64,000 nt of DNA from Prorocentrum cordatum (GCA_963575745.1 CAUYUJ010016134.1:75001-139000); one strand, 5' to 3'. Numbered from the stretch's first letter, positions 20,032 to 30,053 are shown. Notes: generated by a model from the sequence alone, not told the origin. Program-made: numbers and translations.

Positions 20032-20246
20032 CTCCTCCCCCCTCACGGGGTGCACCGCAGCCACGGCGCACTCGACGGCGGGCCCCGCGCTCGCCCTGTA
20101 CAGGCCAGGCGATCCCCCCCCCGCGCGCGTTTCACAGCCCGTTCTTTCGGCAGCAGACCATGGGAGCCTTGCGTGTCCTCGCGATGCCGCCTCTGGAGTT
20201 CACTCGCGTGCGCTGGCGCCTGAGTCGGGTATAGCCAGGACCCCGG

Positions 20247-20420
20247 GTAAGGGGATCCGGTTAGTGGTAGGGCCCCGGGGCCCCTCAATTGGCCAGATTC
20301 ACTAAACCAGGTTTGCTGTAACTGATGTTTTTCGGGTGACGGCAGTTCCGGTTAGTGGAAATGGGGCGGGGGGACGCCCCCAGTACACATCATTACTAAA
20401 CCAGGTTCCATTAGACCCAG
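20247..20420. repeat. Two small hairpin units (GGTTAGTG / CACTAAACC)
   Basis: ATCCGGTTAGTGG...CACTAAACCAGG at about 20,250-20,310 and TTCCGGTTAGTGG...TACTAAACCAGG at about 20,345-20,405. Each unit of 55-65 bp is bounded by short imperfect inverted ends; the second carries an internal GGGGCGGGGGGACGCCCCC stem. They could be very small MITEs or a duplicated hairpin. Confidence 0.5.
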
Positions 20421-20739
20421 TTCTGCCAACGCCCGATTGAGGAGGAACCGCCGAGTTAGTGTCGATGGGCTTCGATGAGCGTCGGCTAGCTTCTTTCAGC
20501 GTCGGTTTGCACGAGCCAGCAAGATGGCACCGGAGGCTCCCATTAGTCGAAGAGGGCATCGACTACAGCATTGATCTGCCCCAGAGCTGAAACTTGCGCC
20601 GGAGCTGCGAAACGTGCGCAGACCTGTTGGTGGACCCACAGACACTGCACCCCCTTCTTTTCGTAGACTCGACGGAGCAGATCGATTTGGGGGTAAATCA
20701 GTTCGGCAGTCGATCCCCCTCTCGATTGAGCTGCCACAG

Positions 20740-20930
20740 CACGTCCCCCCCCCCCGCCGCCCCGGCGCCGGCCGCGCCCGCGCCGGGCCAGCCGCCGCCC
20801 GGCGGCCAGGGCCCCGCGCTCGCGGCCCGGGCCCGCAGGGGGGCGCCGCCGCCCGGCGGCGCCGCCCGCGCGGCGTTGCCCGCGGCGCCCGCGGGCGGGC
20901 AGGGCCCGCCTCGACGGCGCGCGTCGGACG
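20740..20930. other. Extremely GC-rich tract
   Basis: Nearly all C and G (GCCGCC/CGGCGG type), with only compositional Ala/Gly/Pro/Arg reading frames. No gene is called. Confidence 0.6.
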
Positions 20931-20940
20931 GGGCTGGGAT

Positions 20941-21111
20941 TCAGTGGGGCCTGTCCCTCTCTAGGGGGGAATGTTCAGAAATAGGAGGTGAAACAAAAAA
21001 ATAGTTTGGGGCCGAGTTCTTTTTAGGATTTCTGAGCAATCGGGGAGTACTTTCTGGGTATGATTGATTCTTCGCCCAAAAGCCCCCTGTAGGGGGACAC
21101 GCCCGACTTCA
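20941..21111. mobile_element. Family E element, copy E2
   Basis: 171 bp with left end GGGGCCTGTCCCTCTCTAGG and right end CCCCCTGTAGGGGGACACGC then CCGACTT. Flanked by GGCTGGGAT (20932-20940) and GGCTGGGAC (21112-21120), an 8-of-9 duplication. The left TIR is more diverged than in E1 and E3. Confidence 0.88.
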
Positions 21112-21145
21112 GGCTGGGACGAGGATTCATCCGTTCTGGAGCTCA

Positions 21146-21316
21146 GAGGAGGAAAAGGTACCCATACCGCTAGCCTCGGCGCGTGTTCGTCTTTCTGGGC
21201 CTCCTGGGAGACGCTCGTCGCCACCGCTGGATTCGCTTCGAAATTCTGCCCAGAACGCACCCAGGGAGAGGTCCGGGGAGCAACGGTATCGGTACCGTTT
21301 CACCTCCCCGTGGAGC
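21146..21316. mobile_element. Family K element, copy K1
   Basis: The left end GGAGGAAAAGGTACCCATAC and the right end (inverse GGAGGTGAAACGGTACCGAT) form imperfect TIRs. The interior phrase CGTCGCCACCGCTGGATTCG is shared with a copy at about 38,738. No coding capacity. Confidence 0.7.
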
Positions 21317-21436
21317 GCCGCGCGGGAGGGGTGCCAGAAGAGATGGGGAATGAAAGGAGTGCTATACGCCCTGAGACGTTGCGTCGGCGCGACATTCGTT
21401 CAGGCGAGCACGAAAGACTTGTCGATCTCGAACAGC

Positions 21437-21556
21437 GTGTGTGTGTGTGTTGTGTGTGTGTTATGTGTTTTGTGTTATGTGTTGTGTTTGTTTTGTGTTG
21501 TGTGTTGTGTGTTGTGTGTGTGTTGTATGTGTTGTGTGCTGTGTGGTGTGTGTAGC
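21437..21556. repeat. (TG)n-derived microsatellite
   Basis: About 120 bp of TGTGTTGTGT-type repeats with T insertions. Confidence 0.92.
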
Positions 21557-22003
21557 TGCTTTGCCCATTCTAACCAGGGGGCCCCAGAGAGATGCGGGGG
21601 AGGGGGAAATCCGTATCGTTCAGCTTATCCCCATTCCGATCCCCACCATCCCACCATCCCAGTCTGATTTACGCCTTTCGGCACCCGAAGGAAAGAGCCT
21701 ATATCCCTACCTGGGGCGGTAAATCGGCCAGTGGGGCCCAGGCCACGCAAGTGGGGACATGCATGGGTTGAACGATGCTCAGAGAAGTTCGAGGTTTCAT
21801 GAGATCGGGCGTCGCATTTTGTCACAACTAGCGATCTCGCTCATTCTCGGGCTCTGGGACCATCGCAGGGGCTTGGTCGTGGTCCTTCGTTTTCGCCGCG
21901 TCGTATCTCAGGGGAGGTTCTCTGGCGTCTTCGTCGGTTCTCGGCGGCTCTCCAGCCCCTGTGTGCTCTCCAGCAGCTGCGCCTCGTCGAGAGCGTTCCG
22001 TGG

Positions 22004-22155
22004 GTGCTGGAGTCGTCCTGGACGGCCGCCTGAGGGCCTCGGCATCCTTGATCATTTTACGAAAAAAACCACGCACGAAACCGAAAAAAATACAGGGAAT
22101 AGACGTCCGAGCGATGGCCAGGTGCCGGAGTCGTCCTGGACGGCCGCCCGAGGGC
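22004..22155 (+). mobile_element. Family A element, copy A6, right half only, with 34-bp flanking repeat
   Basis: Only the right part of family A remains (about 22,041-22,121, GGCATCCTTGATCATTTTAC to GTCCGAGCGATGGCCAG). It is flanked by a 34-bp direct repeat, GTGCTGGAGTCGTCCTGGAC... at 22004-22037 and GTGCCGGAGTCGTCCTGGAC... at 22122-22155, 32 of 34 identical. The right copy abuts the element end exactly. Confidence 0.85.
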
Positions 22156-22310
22156 TGGGTGTTGCGTCTGAGAGCAGGCGGCGGAGGCCCAGATCTCCGA
22201 CGATGTGATGCTTTCAGCCGGCGTGTTTGTTCCTGGATGTCGGTCTCCGGGGGCTGTTATCGGTCGTCGGGGCCAGTGATTGGTGCGGGGCAAGTAACTA
22301 GATCACTGGC

Positions 22311-22342
22311 CTGGCATCGCTCGGACGTGTGCATTTTTACCT
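22311..22342 (+). mobile_element. Family A fragment, copy A7, left end only
   Basis: CTGGCATCGCTCGGACGTGT followed by GCATTTTTAC, then unrelated sequence. Preceded by GGCCAGTGAT...ATCACTGGCC, a short inverted repeat. Confidence 0.75.
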
Positions 22343-22471
22343 AACAGCGAAGACTGATAGGTTTCTGATGGTCTCAAAAGAGAGCATCTTGACTCCCCAG
22401 GGGGGTCTGGGCAGATGCCGGACGGGTGCCGGGGAGAATCCGCGGAAGTCGTTTCAAGCAAACAGTCACAC

Positions 22472-22742
22472 ATTTCGTGGTCTTCGAGGTCCCAGAACTC
22501 CATTCCTGGGCATGATTTTGAATGCCCGGAGCCAACTGTAGGCCACTTCGTGGTCTTCGAATTCCCAGAACTCCATTCCTGGGCATGATTTTGAATGGCC
22601 GGAGCCAACTGTAGGCCACTTCGTGGTCTTCGAGTTCCCAGAATTCCATTCCTGGGTATGATTTTGAATGCCCGGAGCCAACTGTAGGCCACTTCGTGTT
22701 CTTCGAGTTCCCAGAACTCCATTCCCAGGCCACAGTTTGAAT
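22472..22742. repeat. 73-bp tandem minisatellite, 3.7 copies
   Basis: Units start at 22,472, 22,545, 22,618 and 22,691, each beginning TTCGTGGTCTTCGA-like and containing CCCAGAACTCCATTCCTGGG and GAGCCAACTGTAGGCC. Unit length is exactly 73 bp. The last unit breaks off inside and runs directly into the CTGAGG array. Confidence 0.93.
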
Positions 22743-23870
22743 GCTGAGGCAGGCTGATGCTGAGGCTGAGGCAGGCTGAGGCTGAGGCAGGCTGAGGCTG
22801 AGGCCGAGGCTGAAGGCACACTGAGGCTGAGGCTGAAGCAGGCTGAGGCTGAGGCAGAGGCAGGCTGAGGCTGAGGCTGAGGCTGAGGCAGGCTGAGGCT
22901 GAGGCTGAGGCTGATGCAGGCTGAGGCTGATGAGGCAGGCTGAGGCTGAGGCCGAGGCTGAAGGCAGACTGAGGCTGAGGCTGAAGCAGGCTGAGGCTGA
23001 GGCTGAGGCAGGCTGAGGCTGAGGCTGAGGCAGGCTGATGCTGAGGCAGGCTGAGGCTGAGGCTGAGGCTGATGCAGGCTGAGGCTGAGGCTGAGGCTGA
23101 GGAGGCTGAAGGCAGACTGAGGCTGAGGCTGAAGCAGGCTGAGGCTGAGGCTGAGGCAGGCTGAGGCTGAGGCTGAGGCAGGCTGATGCTGAGGCAGGCT
23201 GAGGCTGAGGCTGAGGCTGATGCAGGCTGAGGCTGAGGCAGGCTGAGGCTGAGGCCGAGGCTGAAGGCAGACTGAGGCTGAGGCTGAAGCAGGCTGAGGC
23301 TGAGGCTGAGGCAGGCTGAGGCTGAGGCTGAGGCAGGCTGATGCTGAGGCAGGCTGAGGCTGAGGCTGAGGCTGATGCAGGCTGAGGCTGAGGCAGGCTG
23401 AGGCTGAGGCCGAGGCTGAAGGCAGACTGAGGCTGAGGCTGAAGCAGGCTGAGGCTGAGGCTGAGGCAGGCTGAGGCTGAGGCTGAGGCTGAGCTGAGGC
23501 AGGCTGAGGCTGAGGCAGGCTGAGGCTGAGGCTGAGGCTGAGGGCTGAGGAGGCTGAGCAGGCTGAGGCAGGCTGAGGCTGAGGCAGGCTGAGGCTGAGG
23601 CTGAGGCTGAGGCTGAGGCAGGCTGAGGCTGAGGCCGAGGCTGAAGGCAGACTGAGGCTGAGGCTGAGGCTGAGGCTGAGGCTGAGGCTGAGGCAGGCTG
23701 AGGCTGAGGCTGAGGCTGAGGCTGAGGCAGGCTGAGGCTGAGGCAGGCTGAGGCTGAGGCTGCAGGCTGAGGCTGAGGCAGGCGTGGGCTGAGGCCGAGG
23801 CTGAAGGCAGACTGATGTTGAGGCTGAAGCAGGCTTGGGCTGAGGCTGAGGCAGGCTGAGGCTGAGGCTG
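22742..23870. repeat. (CTGAGG)n hexanucleotide satellite with higher-order repeats
   Basis: About 1.1 kb of CTGAGG units with GCA insertions. The marker CTGAAGGCAGACTGAGGCTG recurs at about 22,810, 22,958, 23,106, 23,261, 23,416, 23,641 and 23,801, giving a higher-order period of about 148-160 bp (one interval of 225). The minus-strand frame across it, about 530 codons of Ser/Ala/Leu/Gln/Pro repeat, is judged a by-product because the unit is a multiple of three and free of stops. Confidence 0.93.
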
Positions 23871-24025
23871 TGACTGCGACTTCCGTTGCCACTGCGACTG
23901 TCATCGCGAATGCGACTACGACTGCGAGAACAGCAGATTTCTACAACTGGATTCTCATCTGAATCTTAAGGGGAATGCTTTCAGATATGCTCCTACACAT
24001 CGCTGTTAGGTTGCTTTGCCGGGAT

Positions 24026-24197
24026 ATTTTTTTCGGCGAGGACCATCGAGGACTACCTGACACGTCGAGTAAGGAATTGGCCGTTTTCGGATCGCGAGAA
24101 GGCGTCGCGGCCGTCATTTTGGCGGGTCCAGGTCCGTCGGTTTCCGTCCCAGGCCGTTGTCACTAAGGGGAGGTTTGCCAAAGGGAGGCTTGTCCAC
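24026..24197. mobile_element. Chimera of family A and family B elements
   Basis: 24,028-24,052 is family A interior (TTTTTTTCGGCGAGGACCAT, CGAGGA) and passes without a gap into family B interior from CCTGACACGTCGAGTAAGG to the B right end GGAGGCTTGTCCACC. Both left termini are missing. Confidence 0.85.
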
Positions 24198-24300
24198 CGC
24201 CGAAGCCGCCACCGCAACCAGGGGCAAACATTTCCCAAACGCCTTGCAGACAGGCGCCCCAGATGGCGGCCAAGTGTGTGGTTGAGCGACGCCAAAAAAT

Positions 24301-24464
24301 CAGGAGGGAAAGAAACACACAGACACAATTAATCGTCGACTTCCAGGAAAATATGGGAAAATATGGGAAGTGGAGGGGAAGACAAAAACCCTGAAAGTAT
24401 AGGAAAATATGGGAAATCGTTTTATTTGTGTGTATTTGTTTGTGTGCCCCCAGGGCCCCTTCAA
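24301..24464 (+). mobile_element. Family D repeat, copy D2
   Basis: CAGGAGGGAAAGAAACACAC to TTTATTTGTGTGTATTTGTT and TGTGTGCCC, with the internal AAAATATGGG repeats. Lies about 100 bp after the A/B chimera. Confidence 0.88.
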
Positions 24465-24608
24465 AAAAACGAGGCCGCCTGCGCCGACGCTGGCACGCAA
24501 GCTGCAAGGTCGCGCGTCAGCGCCCACGTCTCCAGTGCAGCGTGCCGCGCGGGGAGGCCCCCAAGAGGCCCCCTAAGAGGCGCCCCAGACGACCCAGGAG
24601 GCCTCGCC

Positions 24609-24800
24609 GGGCCGGACGAAAGGGGGGGATTGGGAAAGGGGGGGTTGCGAAATGTGCTGCATGCAGGTGGTTTTTTGCCTCACCGAGGGGCCCATTCTTC
24701 GATACATAGCCGCCTCCGGCGCCGGGAGGCGCCGGGAAAATCAGCTACGTGAGCTGATTCTCGAACCCCCCCTTTGCTATCCCCCCCTTTCGCCCGACCC
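24609..24800. mobile_element. Family F element, copy F1
   Basis: About 190 bp with long TIRs (left GGGCCGGACGAAAGGGGGGG, right CCCCCCCTTTCGCCCGACCC). Inside are a CTGCATGCAG palindrome, a GGCGCC-rich stem and AATCAGCTACGTGAGCTGAT. First of four copies within 2.6 kb. Confidence 0.9.
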
Positions 24801-25039
24801 GACCTCGGCGAGGAGGCCAAAGACACGGACTTCACGAAGGGTTTGGCCACATGTTGTCCTCCGGGGGGGGGCCTCCCTGAGGAGCCCTCTCATCCGATCG
24901 ATCTCTTCCAAGACGGCCCCGAGTTGCCCCCCGAGGGTCCCCAGGGCGACCCAAGACGGGGCTCTCCGCGAGGGGGGTTGATTGGGGAGGGGCGGGAGGG
25001 GGGGGGCGGGCCCTGTGGCCCCCCTCTCAGGCGGCAGCC

Positions 25040-25196
25040 TTAAGTCGGGCCTGTCCCTCTACAGGGGGAATATTCAAAAATAGTCCAAAAATAGTCTGGG
25101 GACTATTTATTGGAATGTTTTGATATTTTGTATTATTTTTTGACTATTTTTATTTTTCGTCGAAAATCCCCCTGTAGGGGGACACGCCCGACTTAA
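25040..25196. mobile_element. Family E element, copy E3
   Basis: 157 bp, left TTAAGTCGGGCCTGTCCCTC, right GTAGGGGGACACGCCCGACT then TAA. Flanked by a perfect CGGCAGCC (25032-25039 and 25197-25204). The best preserved copy; AT-rich interior (AAAATAGTC repeats). Confidence 0.93.
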
Positions 25197-25379
25197 CGGC
25201 AGCCCCCTCTTCTTCTGCAGCGGCTTGGGGCGTGCCCGTCTATGGAAGCAGTCATGCACCGGAGAGAGGGAAAGGCTGGGGACAGAACGCGGGGTTCGGG
25301 GCCGAATCCCGCCTTGCGAAACTCAGCATGCCATTCCCCCGCTCGCTCCCTGCTCGTTTTTTTGTTTGTTTTGTTGTTG

Positions 25380-25437
25380 TTTCTCTCTCTCTTTCTCTTT
25401 CTCTCCCTCACTCCCTTCCCGTCTCTCTCTCTCTGGA
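25380..25437. repeat. (TC)n microsatellite
   Basis: TCTCTCTTTCTC-type pyrimidine repeat of about 55 bp. Confidence 0.88.
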
Positions 25438-25862
25438 GGCGCCCCGGCTTCACTCGAGCCAGCTTCGTAAGCCTCCCTGGACAAAGAACCAACCAACCGA
25501 CAGTCGGTGGCACGCCTGGGAGGAAATAAGAAGGGGCGGGCTTCCTGAGCAGGCTAGGAAGTCCCCCGGCCTTCTGAGAAGTGCTCTAAGACTCCCGATC
25601 TCACAAAACTCAAAACTTCTCGGACGGCGCGAGGGCTTCTGAGACGTCCCGCTGCCTTCCGAGAGGGCCTTCTTCTTCCCGCTTCCTCTCCTCGCTCGCC
25701 AGCGAGACATGGTCCTCCGTGCCTCCTCTCGCCCCGGGCCCCCCTGGGCGCCGCCACCAGCAGCCTCAGCTGCCCCGCGCGCCGCCCCGCGCGGCGTGGC
25801 GCTGCGTTTGCCACTGGCGGCAGGCCGGCTCCGGGGCCTCCCTGATGGGGCCCGAGCAGATC

Positions 25863-26055
25863 TCGGGCCGAACGAAAGGGGGGGATTGGGAAAGGGGGGG
25901 TTACGACATTTGCTGCATGCAGCTGGTTTCGGCCCCGCCGCCGGGCCCATTCCTCGATACAGGGCGCCTCCTGGCGCCGGGAGGCGCCGGGAACATCAGC
26001 TACGTGAGCTGATTCTCAAACACCCCCTTTGTTATCCCCCCTTTCGCCCGGCCCG
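25863..26055. mobile_element. Family F element, copy F2
   Basis: TCGGGCCGAACGAAAGGGGG to CCCTTTCGCCCGGCCCG, with the internal CTGCATGCAGCTGGTTTCGG and the AGCTACGTGAGCT hairpin. CAGATC occurs at both outer borders and may be a short duplication. Confidence 0.9.
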
Positions 26056-26254
26056 CAGATCGTCCGGGCCAGACGAAGGGGTAGGGTAATTACAGTCGGA
26101 CCGAGGTATAAGATCGAGGTCGGTGCGGGGAGGGCGACCTGATGCGCGTCGTGCTTCTTGGGCGTTCCTGCGCATCCTGGAGGGGGTACCCTTGCATGTT
26201 CTGTTTCTTTTGGCCGACGGAGGGTCTCATGTTCTTGAGGGGTATTCTTCTGGC

Positions 26255-26430
26255 CCAGGTCCGACTGCAGGACAGGGAAAGGGGGGAGTACGAAATCTGC
26301 GATGTGCAGCTGGTTTCGGCCCCGCCGCCGGGCCCAGCCCTCGATACATGGGCGCCTCTCAGGGCCATGAAAAGCCGGCTACGTGAGCTGATTTTCTACC
26401 TTACCCTTCGCTATCCTACCCTTTTGTCCC
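26255..26430. mobile_element. Family F element, copy F3 (diverged)
   Basis: Retains GGGAAAGGGGGGAGTACGAA, the GCAGCTGGTTTCGGCCCCGC core and GCTACGTGAGCTGATTTTC, but both outer termini are degraded (left CAGGTCCGACTGCAGGAC; right CCTACCCTTTTGTCCCC). Confidence 0.75.
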
Positions 26431-26569
26431 CTCCTAATTAAGATGGTCGGCGGCGAGCGAGGGGGGGAAGTGAGAAGGAGAAGGCCTCCTCAGAGGGCAG
26501 CGGGCTTCTCAGAAGCCCTCCAGCCTTCTGAGAGATGTCTGTGTCTTCGGCAATTTGGACGCATTCCTG

Positions 26570-26573
<4 letters not shown>

Positions 26574-26607
<34 letters not shown>
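26574..26607. repeat. (TC)n microsatellite
   Basis: Seventeen or so TC dinucleotides. Confidence 0.9.
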
Positions 26608-26671
26608 GGAATTTCCCCGACGGCCCAAGGCCTACCGAGCCCTCCCACCTCCCCCCTGGCCTCGCCGTCGT

Positions 26672-26798
26672 AGGCGGGGTCGGGGGATCTCGACGCATCG
26701 CCGATGCATCGCCGATGCTGCTTGATGTGGAGCCCGATTTTCTCCGCGCCGACGCCGACGATGCATCGCCGATGCGGCGCGATCCTCCGACCCCATCC
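26672..26798. mobile_element. Family H element, copy H1
   Basis: About 127 bp. Left end GGCGGGGTCGGGGGATC and right end GATCCTCCGACCCCATC are inverse. The interior is rich in GCATCGCCGATGC palindromes and shares TTGATGTGGAGCCCGAT with copy H2 at 37.0 kb. Confidence 0.8.
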
Positions 26799-26988
26799 TG
26801 GAGGCCTCTGCCAGCGGGGACCCCCGCGCTGGCGCTCCCCGGGGCGCCATCGTTGGGATTCCCCGAGCCTTGCGCCGCTGTGCCGGGCGCCGCCCAGCGG
26901 CGGGGCGTTGCGTTTTCCACCGGCCACAGACTCGGGGGCAACGGTAGGTGGGGGATGGGCAGAAGGGGGGACGCATCGATCCCAAGTC

Positions 26989-27187
26989 TCGGGCCGGACG
27001 AAAGGGGGTGATTGGAAGAAAAGGGGGGGGGTACGAAATCTGCTCCATGCAGCTGGTTTCGGCCCCACCGAGGGGCCCATTCCTCGATACATGGCCGCCT
27101 TCGGCGCCGGGGGGCGCCAGGAAAATCAGCTACGTGAGCTGATTCTCAACCCCCCCCTTTGCTATCCCCCCCTTTCGCCTGGCCCGA
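26989..27187. mobile_element. Family F element, copy F4
   Basis: TCGGGCCGGACGAAAGGGGG to CCCCCCTTTCGCCTGGCCCG, with the full set of internal hairpins. AAGTC flanks both sides. Directly followed by repeat G. Confidence 0.9.
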
Positions 27188-27345
27188 AAGTCGCCGATTG
27201 ATCGCCGATAGGGTTCCGATAGCCCCAACCCGCCCAGGAGCGCGCGGATTCGCTATCCGTGGCCTATCGCCGCTCTATCGGAGATGTATCGCCGATGCCA
27301 CGTCGGTGTTTCCCCCCTATGCCAATCCCCCCCCTATCGTTGCCT
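27188..27345. repeat. Repeat G, copy 1 (GATCGCCGATAG / CGCCGATG)
   Basis: GATTGATCGCCGATAGGG, CCGATAGCCCCAACC, then ATGTATCGCCGATG and a terminal CCCCCC...CGTTGCC. A second copy lies at about 60,157-60,310. Confidence 0.8.
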
Positions 27346-27468
27346 CTCCATGTTTTCCACCGGCGACAGACCGGCGGGGACCCATGCGCTCGCATTCCCG
27401 GGGGAGCCGTTGGAGTCCCCCAGTGCAGTCCTCGTCTGCCTCCTCCTCCGCCCCCCACAGAAGGGACC

Positions 27469-27470
<2 letters not shown>

Positions 27471-27548
<78 letters not shown>

Positions 27549-27555
27549 TTGATGC

Positions 27556-27588
<33 letters not shown>

Positions 27589-29420
27589 CGATGACGATGA
27601 CGATGTGATGATGATGATGATGACGATGATGATGATGATGATGGTGGTGATGGTGATGGTGATGTGATGGTGATGTGATTGTGATGGTGATGGTGATGGT
27701 GATGATGATGGTGGCTGTGCGGTGCTGGTGCTGGTGCTGGTGCTGGTGCTGGTGCTGTGCTGGTGCTGGTGCTGGTGCTGGTGCTGGTGCTGGTGCTGGT
27801 GCTGGTGCTGGTGCTGGTGCTGATGCTGATGCTGATGCTGATGCTGATGCTGATGCTGATGCTGATGATGATGATGATGATGATGATGATGGTGGTGGTG
27901 ATGGTGATGATGATGATGATAATGATGATGATGTTGACGATGGTGATGATGATGGTGATGGTGATGACGATGACGATGACGATGACGATGATGATGATGA
28001 AGATGACGATGATGATGATGATGATGATGATGATCATGATGATGATGATGATGTTGATGATGACGACGCTGCTGATGATGATGCTGATTATGATGATGGC
28101 GATGCTGATGGTGATGATGGTGATGTTGTTGCTGCTGCTGATGATAGTGATGATGATGATGATGACGATGGTGATATGATGATGAGGATGATGATGGTAA
28201 TGATGGTGGTGATGGTGATGATGATGGTACTGACGACGATGATGATGATAATGGTGATGCGATGATGAGAAGGATGAGGATGCTGATGGATGTGATGATG
28301 CTTGATGCTCCTGGTGATGCTGATGATGCTGGTGATGCTTATGATGCTGATCATGCTATTGATGATGTTGGTGGTGGTGGTGATGACGATGATGATGATG
28401 AGGATGATGATGATGCTCATGATGGTGATGACTATGTTGATGCTGATGGTGAGGATGATGATGATGCTGATGGTGGTGATGAAGGTTATGATGATGATGA
28501 TGACGATGACAATTATCTGATGACGATGCTGATTATGGTGATTATGATGATGATGGTGTTGATGATGATAATGATGATGATGATGCTGACGATGGTGATG
28601 ATGATGGTGATGGTGATTATGATGACGATAACGATGATGAAGATGATGATGATGATGATGTTGATGATGACGATGCTGGTGATGATGATGATGATGACGA
28701 TGATGGCGATGATGCAGGGGATGCTGATGATGATGTTGGTGCTGCTGCTGATGATGGTGATGCTGATGATGGTGGTTTTCAAGATGCTGATGGTGATCAT
28801 TTTGAGGATGAGGATGCTCATGGTAATAATGATGAACATGATGATGAAACTGATTGTGGTGATGATGATTATCATGATCATTAGCATGGTCATGATGATG
28901 GCGATGCCGATGGTGATATGATGAGGATGATGATGGTAATGATTGTGGTGATGGTGATGATGATTGCACTGACGACGATGACGATGATGATAATGTTGAT
29001 GTGATGATGAGAAGGATGAGGATGCTGATGGATGTGATGATGTTGCTGATGATGATGCTGCTGGTGATGCTGATGATGTTGGTGATGCTTATGATGTTGA
29101 TCATGCTACTGATGATGTTGCTGGTAGTGGTGATGACGATGATGATGGCGAGGATCATGCTGATGATGATGCTCATGATAATGACTATGTTGATGCTGAT
29201 GGTGAGGATGATGAGGATGATGAGGATGATGATGATGCTGATGGTTGTGATGATGGTGATGATTATGATAACGAGTCTGATGATGATGCTGCGTATGGTG
29301 ATTATGATGATGGTGATGATGCTGATAATGACGATGTTGATACTGATGACGAGGCTGATGATGCTGATGATGATAATGCTGCTGATGATGATGATGATGA
29401 TAATGCTAATGATGATGATA

Positions 29421-29453
<33 letters not shown>

Positions 29454-29456
29454 CTA
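27471..29456. repeat. (GAT)n trinucleotide satellite, about 2 kb
   Basis: A pure GAT core at 27,471-27,547 passes into (GGTGCT)n at about 27,727-27,820, then (GATGCT)n and then imperfect GAT with many substitutions. A block near 28,260 recurs near 29,003, and further markers recur 740-760 bp apart, showing a segmental tandem duplication. Poly-Asp, poly-Met and His/Ile frames across it are artefacts of the repeat. Confidence 0.95.
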
Positions 29457-29714
29457 TGCGCAATGAGGAGGAGAACAGGTAGGGCGTATGTGGATACGGA
29501 GGGTCACTGGACGCCCCGAGGGGGGTTGGACGGTAGGGAGAGACGACGAGTGTTATCCAAGGTCAATTTCACTCGTTGCCTGCCAGCCCGATCCGATGTT
29601 ACCTCGATGCTCCGACGATCCGAGGCGGCCCGATCGTTGCACGGCGCTGGTATGAATCCTGCCGCAGCCGCTTCGCTTCCCAGTTCGACTCCACGCCGTC
29701 GCGCTCCGCCGACG

Positions 29715-29845
29715 CTCGGCATCGCTCGGACGTGTGCATTTTTTTCTCGGCGAGGACCATCGAGGAGCATCCTTGACAATTTGGCGAAAAAACCACGCAC
29801 GAAACCAAACAAAACACAGGGAATGGACGTCTCAGCGATGGCCAG
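29715..29845 (+). mobile_element. Family A element, copy A8
   Basis: 131 bp, CTCGGCATCGCTCGGACGTG to ACGTCTCAGCGATGGCCAG. Well preserved interior (GGCGAGGACCATCGAGGAGC, ACCACGCACGAAACC). No clear flanking duplication. Confidence 0.9.
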
Positions 29846-30053
29846 TCATTCATTTTCCCGATTCGATGCTGATTGAGCTGGCCCCCGTCAAGCCCCAAAT
29901 CATCAAACCACGGTGATCCGTTTCGTCCTGCTACTCCCGGACCCACCACCGATCCCGTTTCGCGCTTTTTGAGTGACAGCGTTTTTCGCGACGGCGCCGC
30001 CACGGAGCTTGGCGCGCTTGGTTAGTGTATCAGGGGGAACCGGGGGAAGAGAA

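Noticed and set aside
22472-22742. Possible CRISPR-like array (regular repeats)
   Set aside because: The 73-bp units are directly adjacent with no unique spacers, so it is an ordinary minisatellite; the setting is also eukaryotic.
22303-23904. 533-codon minus-strand frame of Ser-Ala-Leu-Gln-Pro repeats
   Set aside because: A hexamer array (multiple of three, no stop in this phase) gives a long frame by chance; the flanking part is the 73-bp minisatellite. No signal peptide or start context supports a gene.
27264-29876. Poly-Asp, poly-Met and Ile/Ser/His frames of up to 360 codons
   Set aside because: Translation of the GAT satellite in its different phases.
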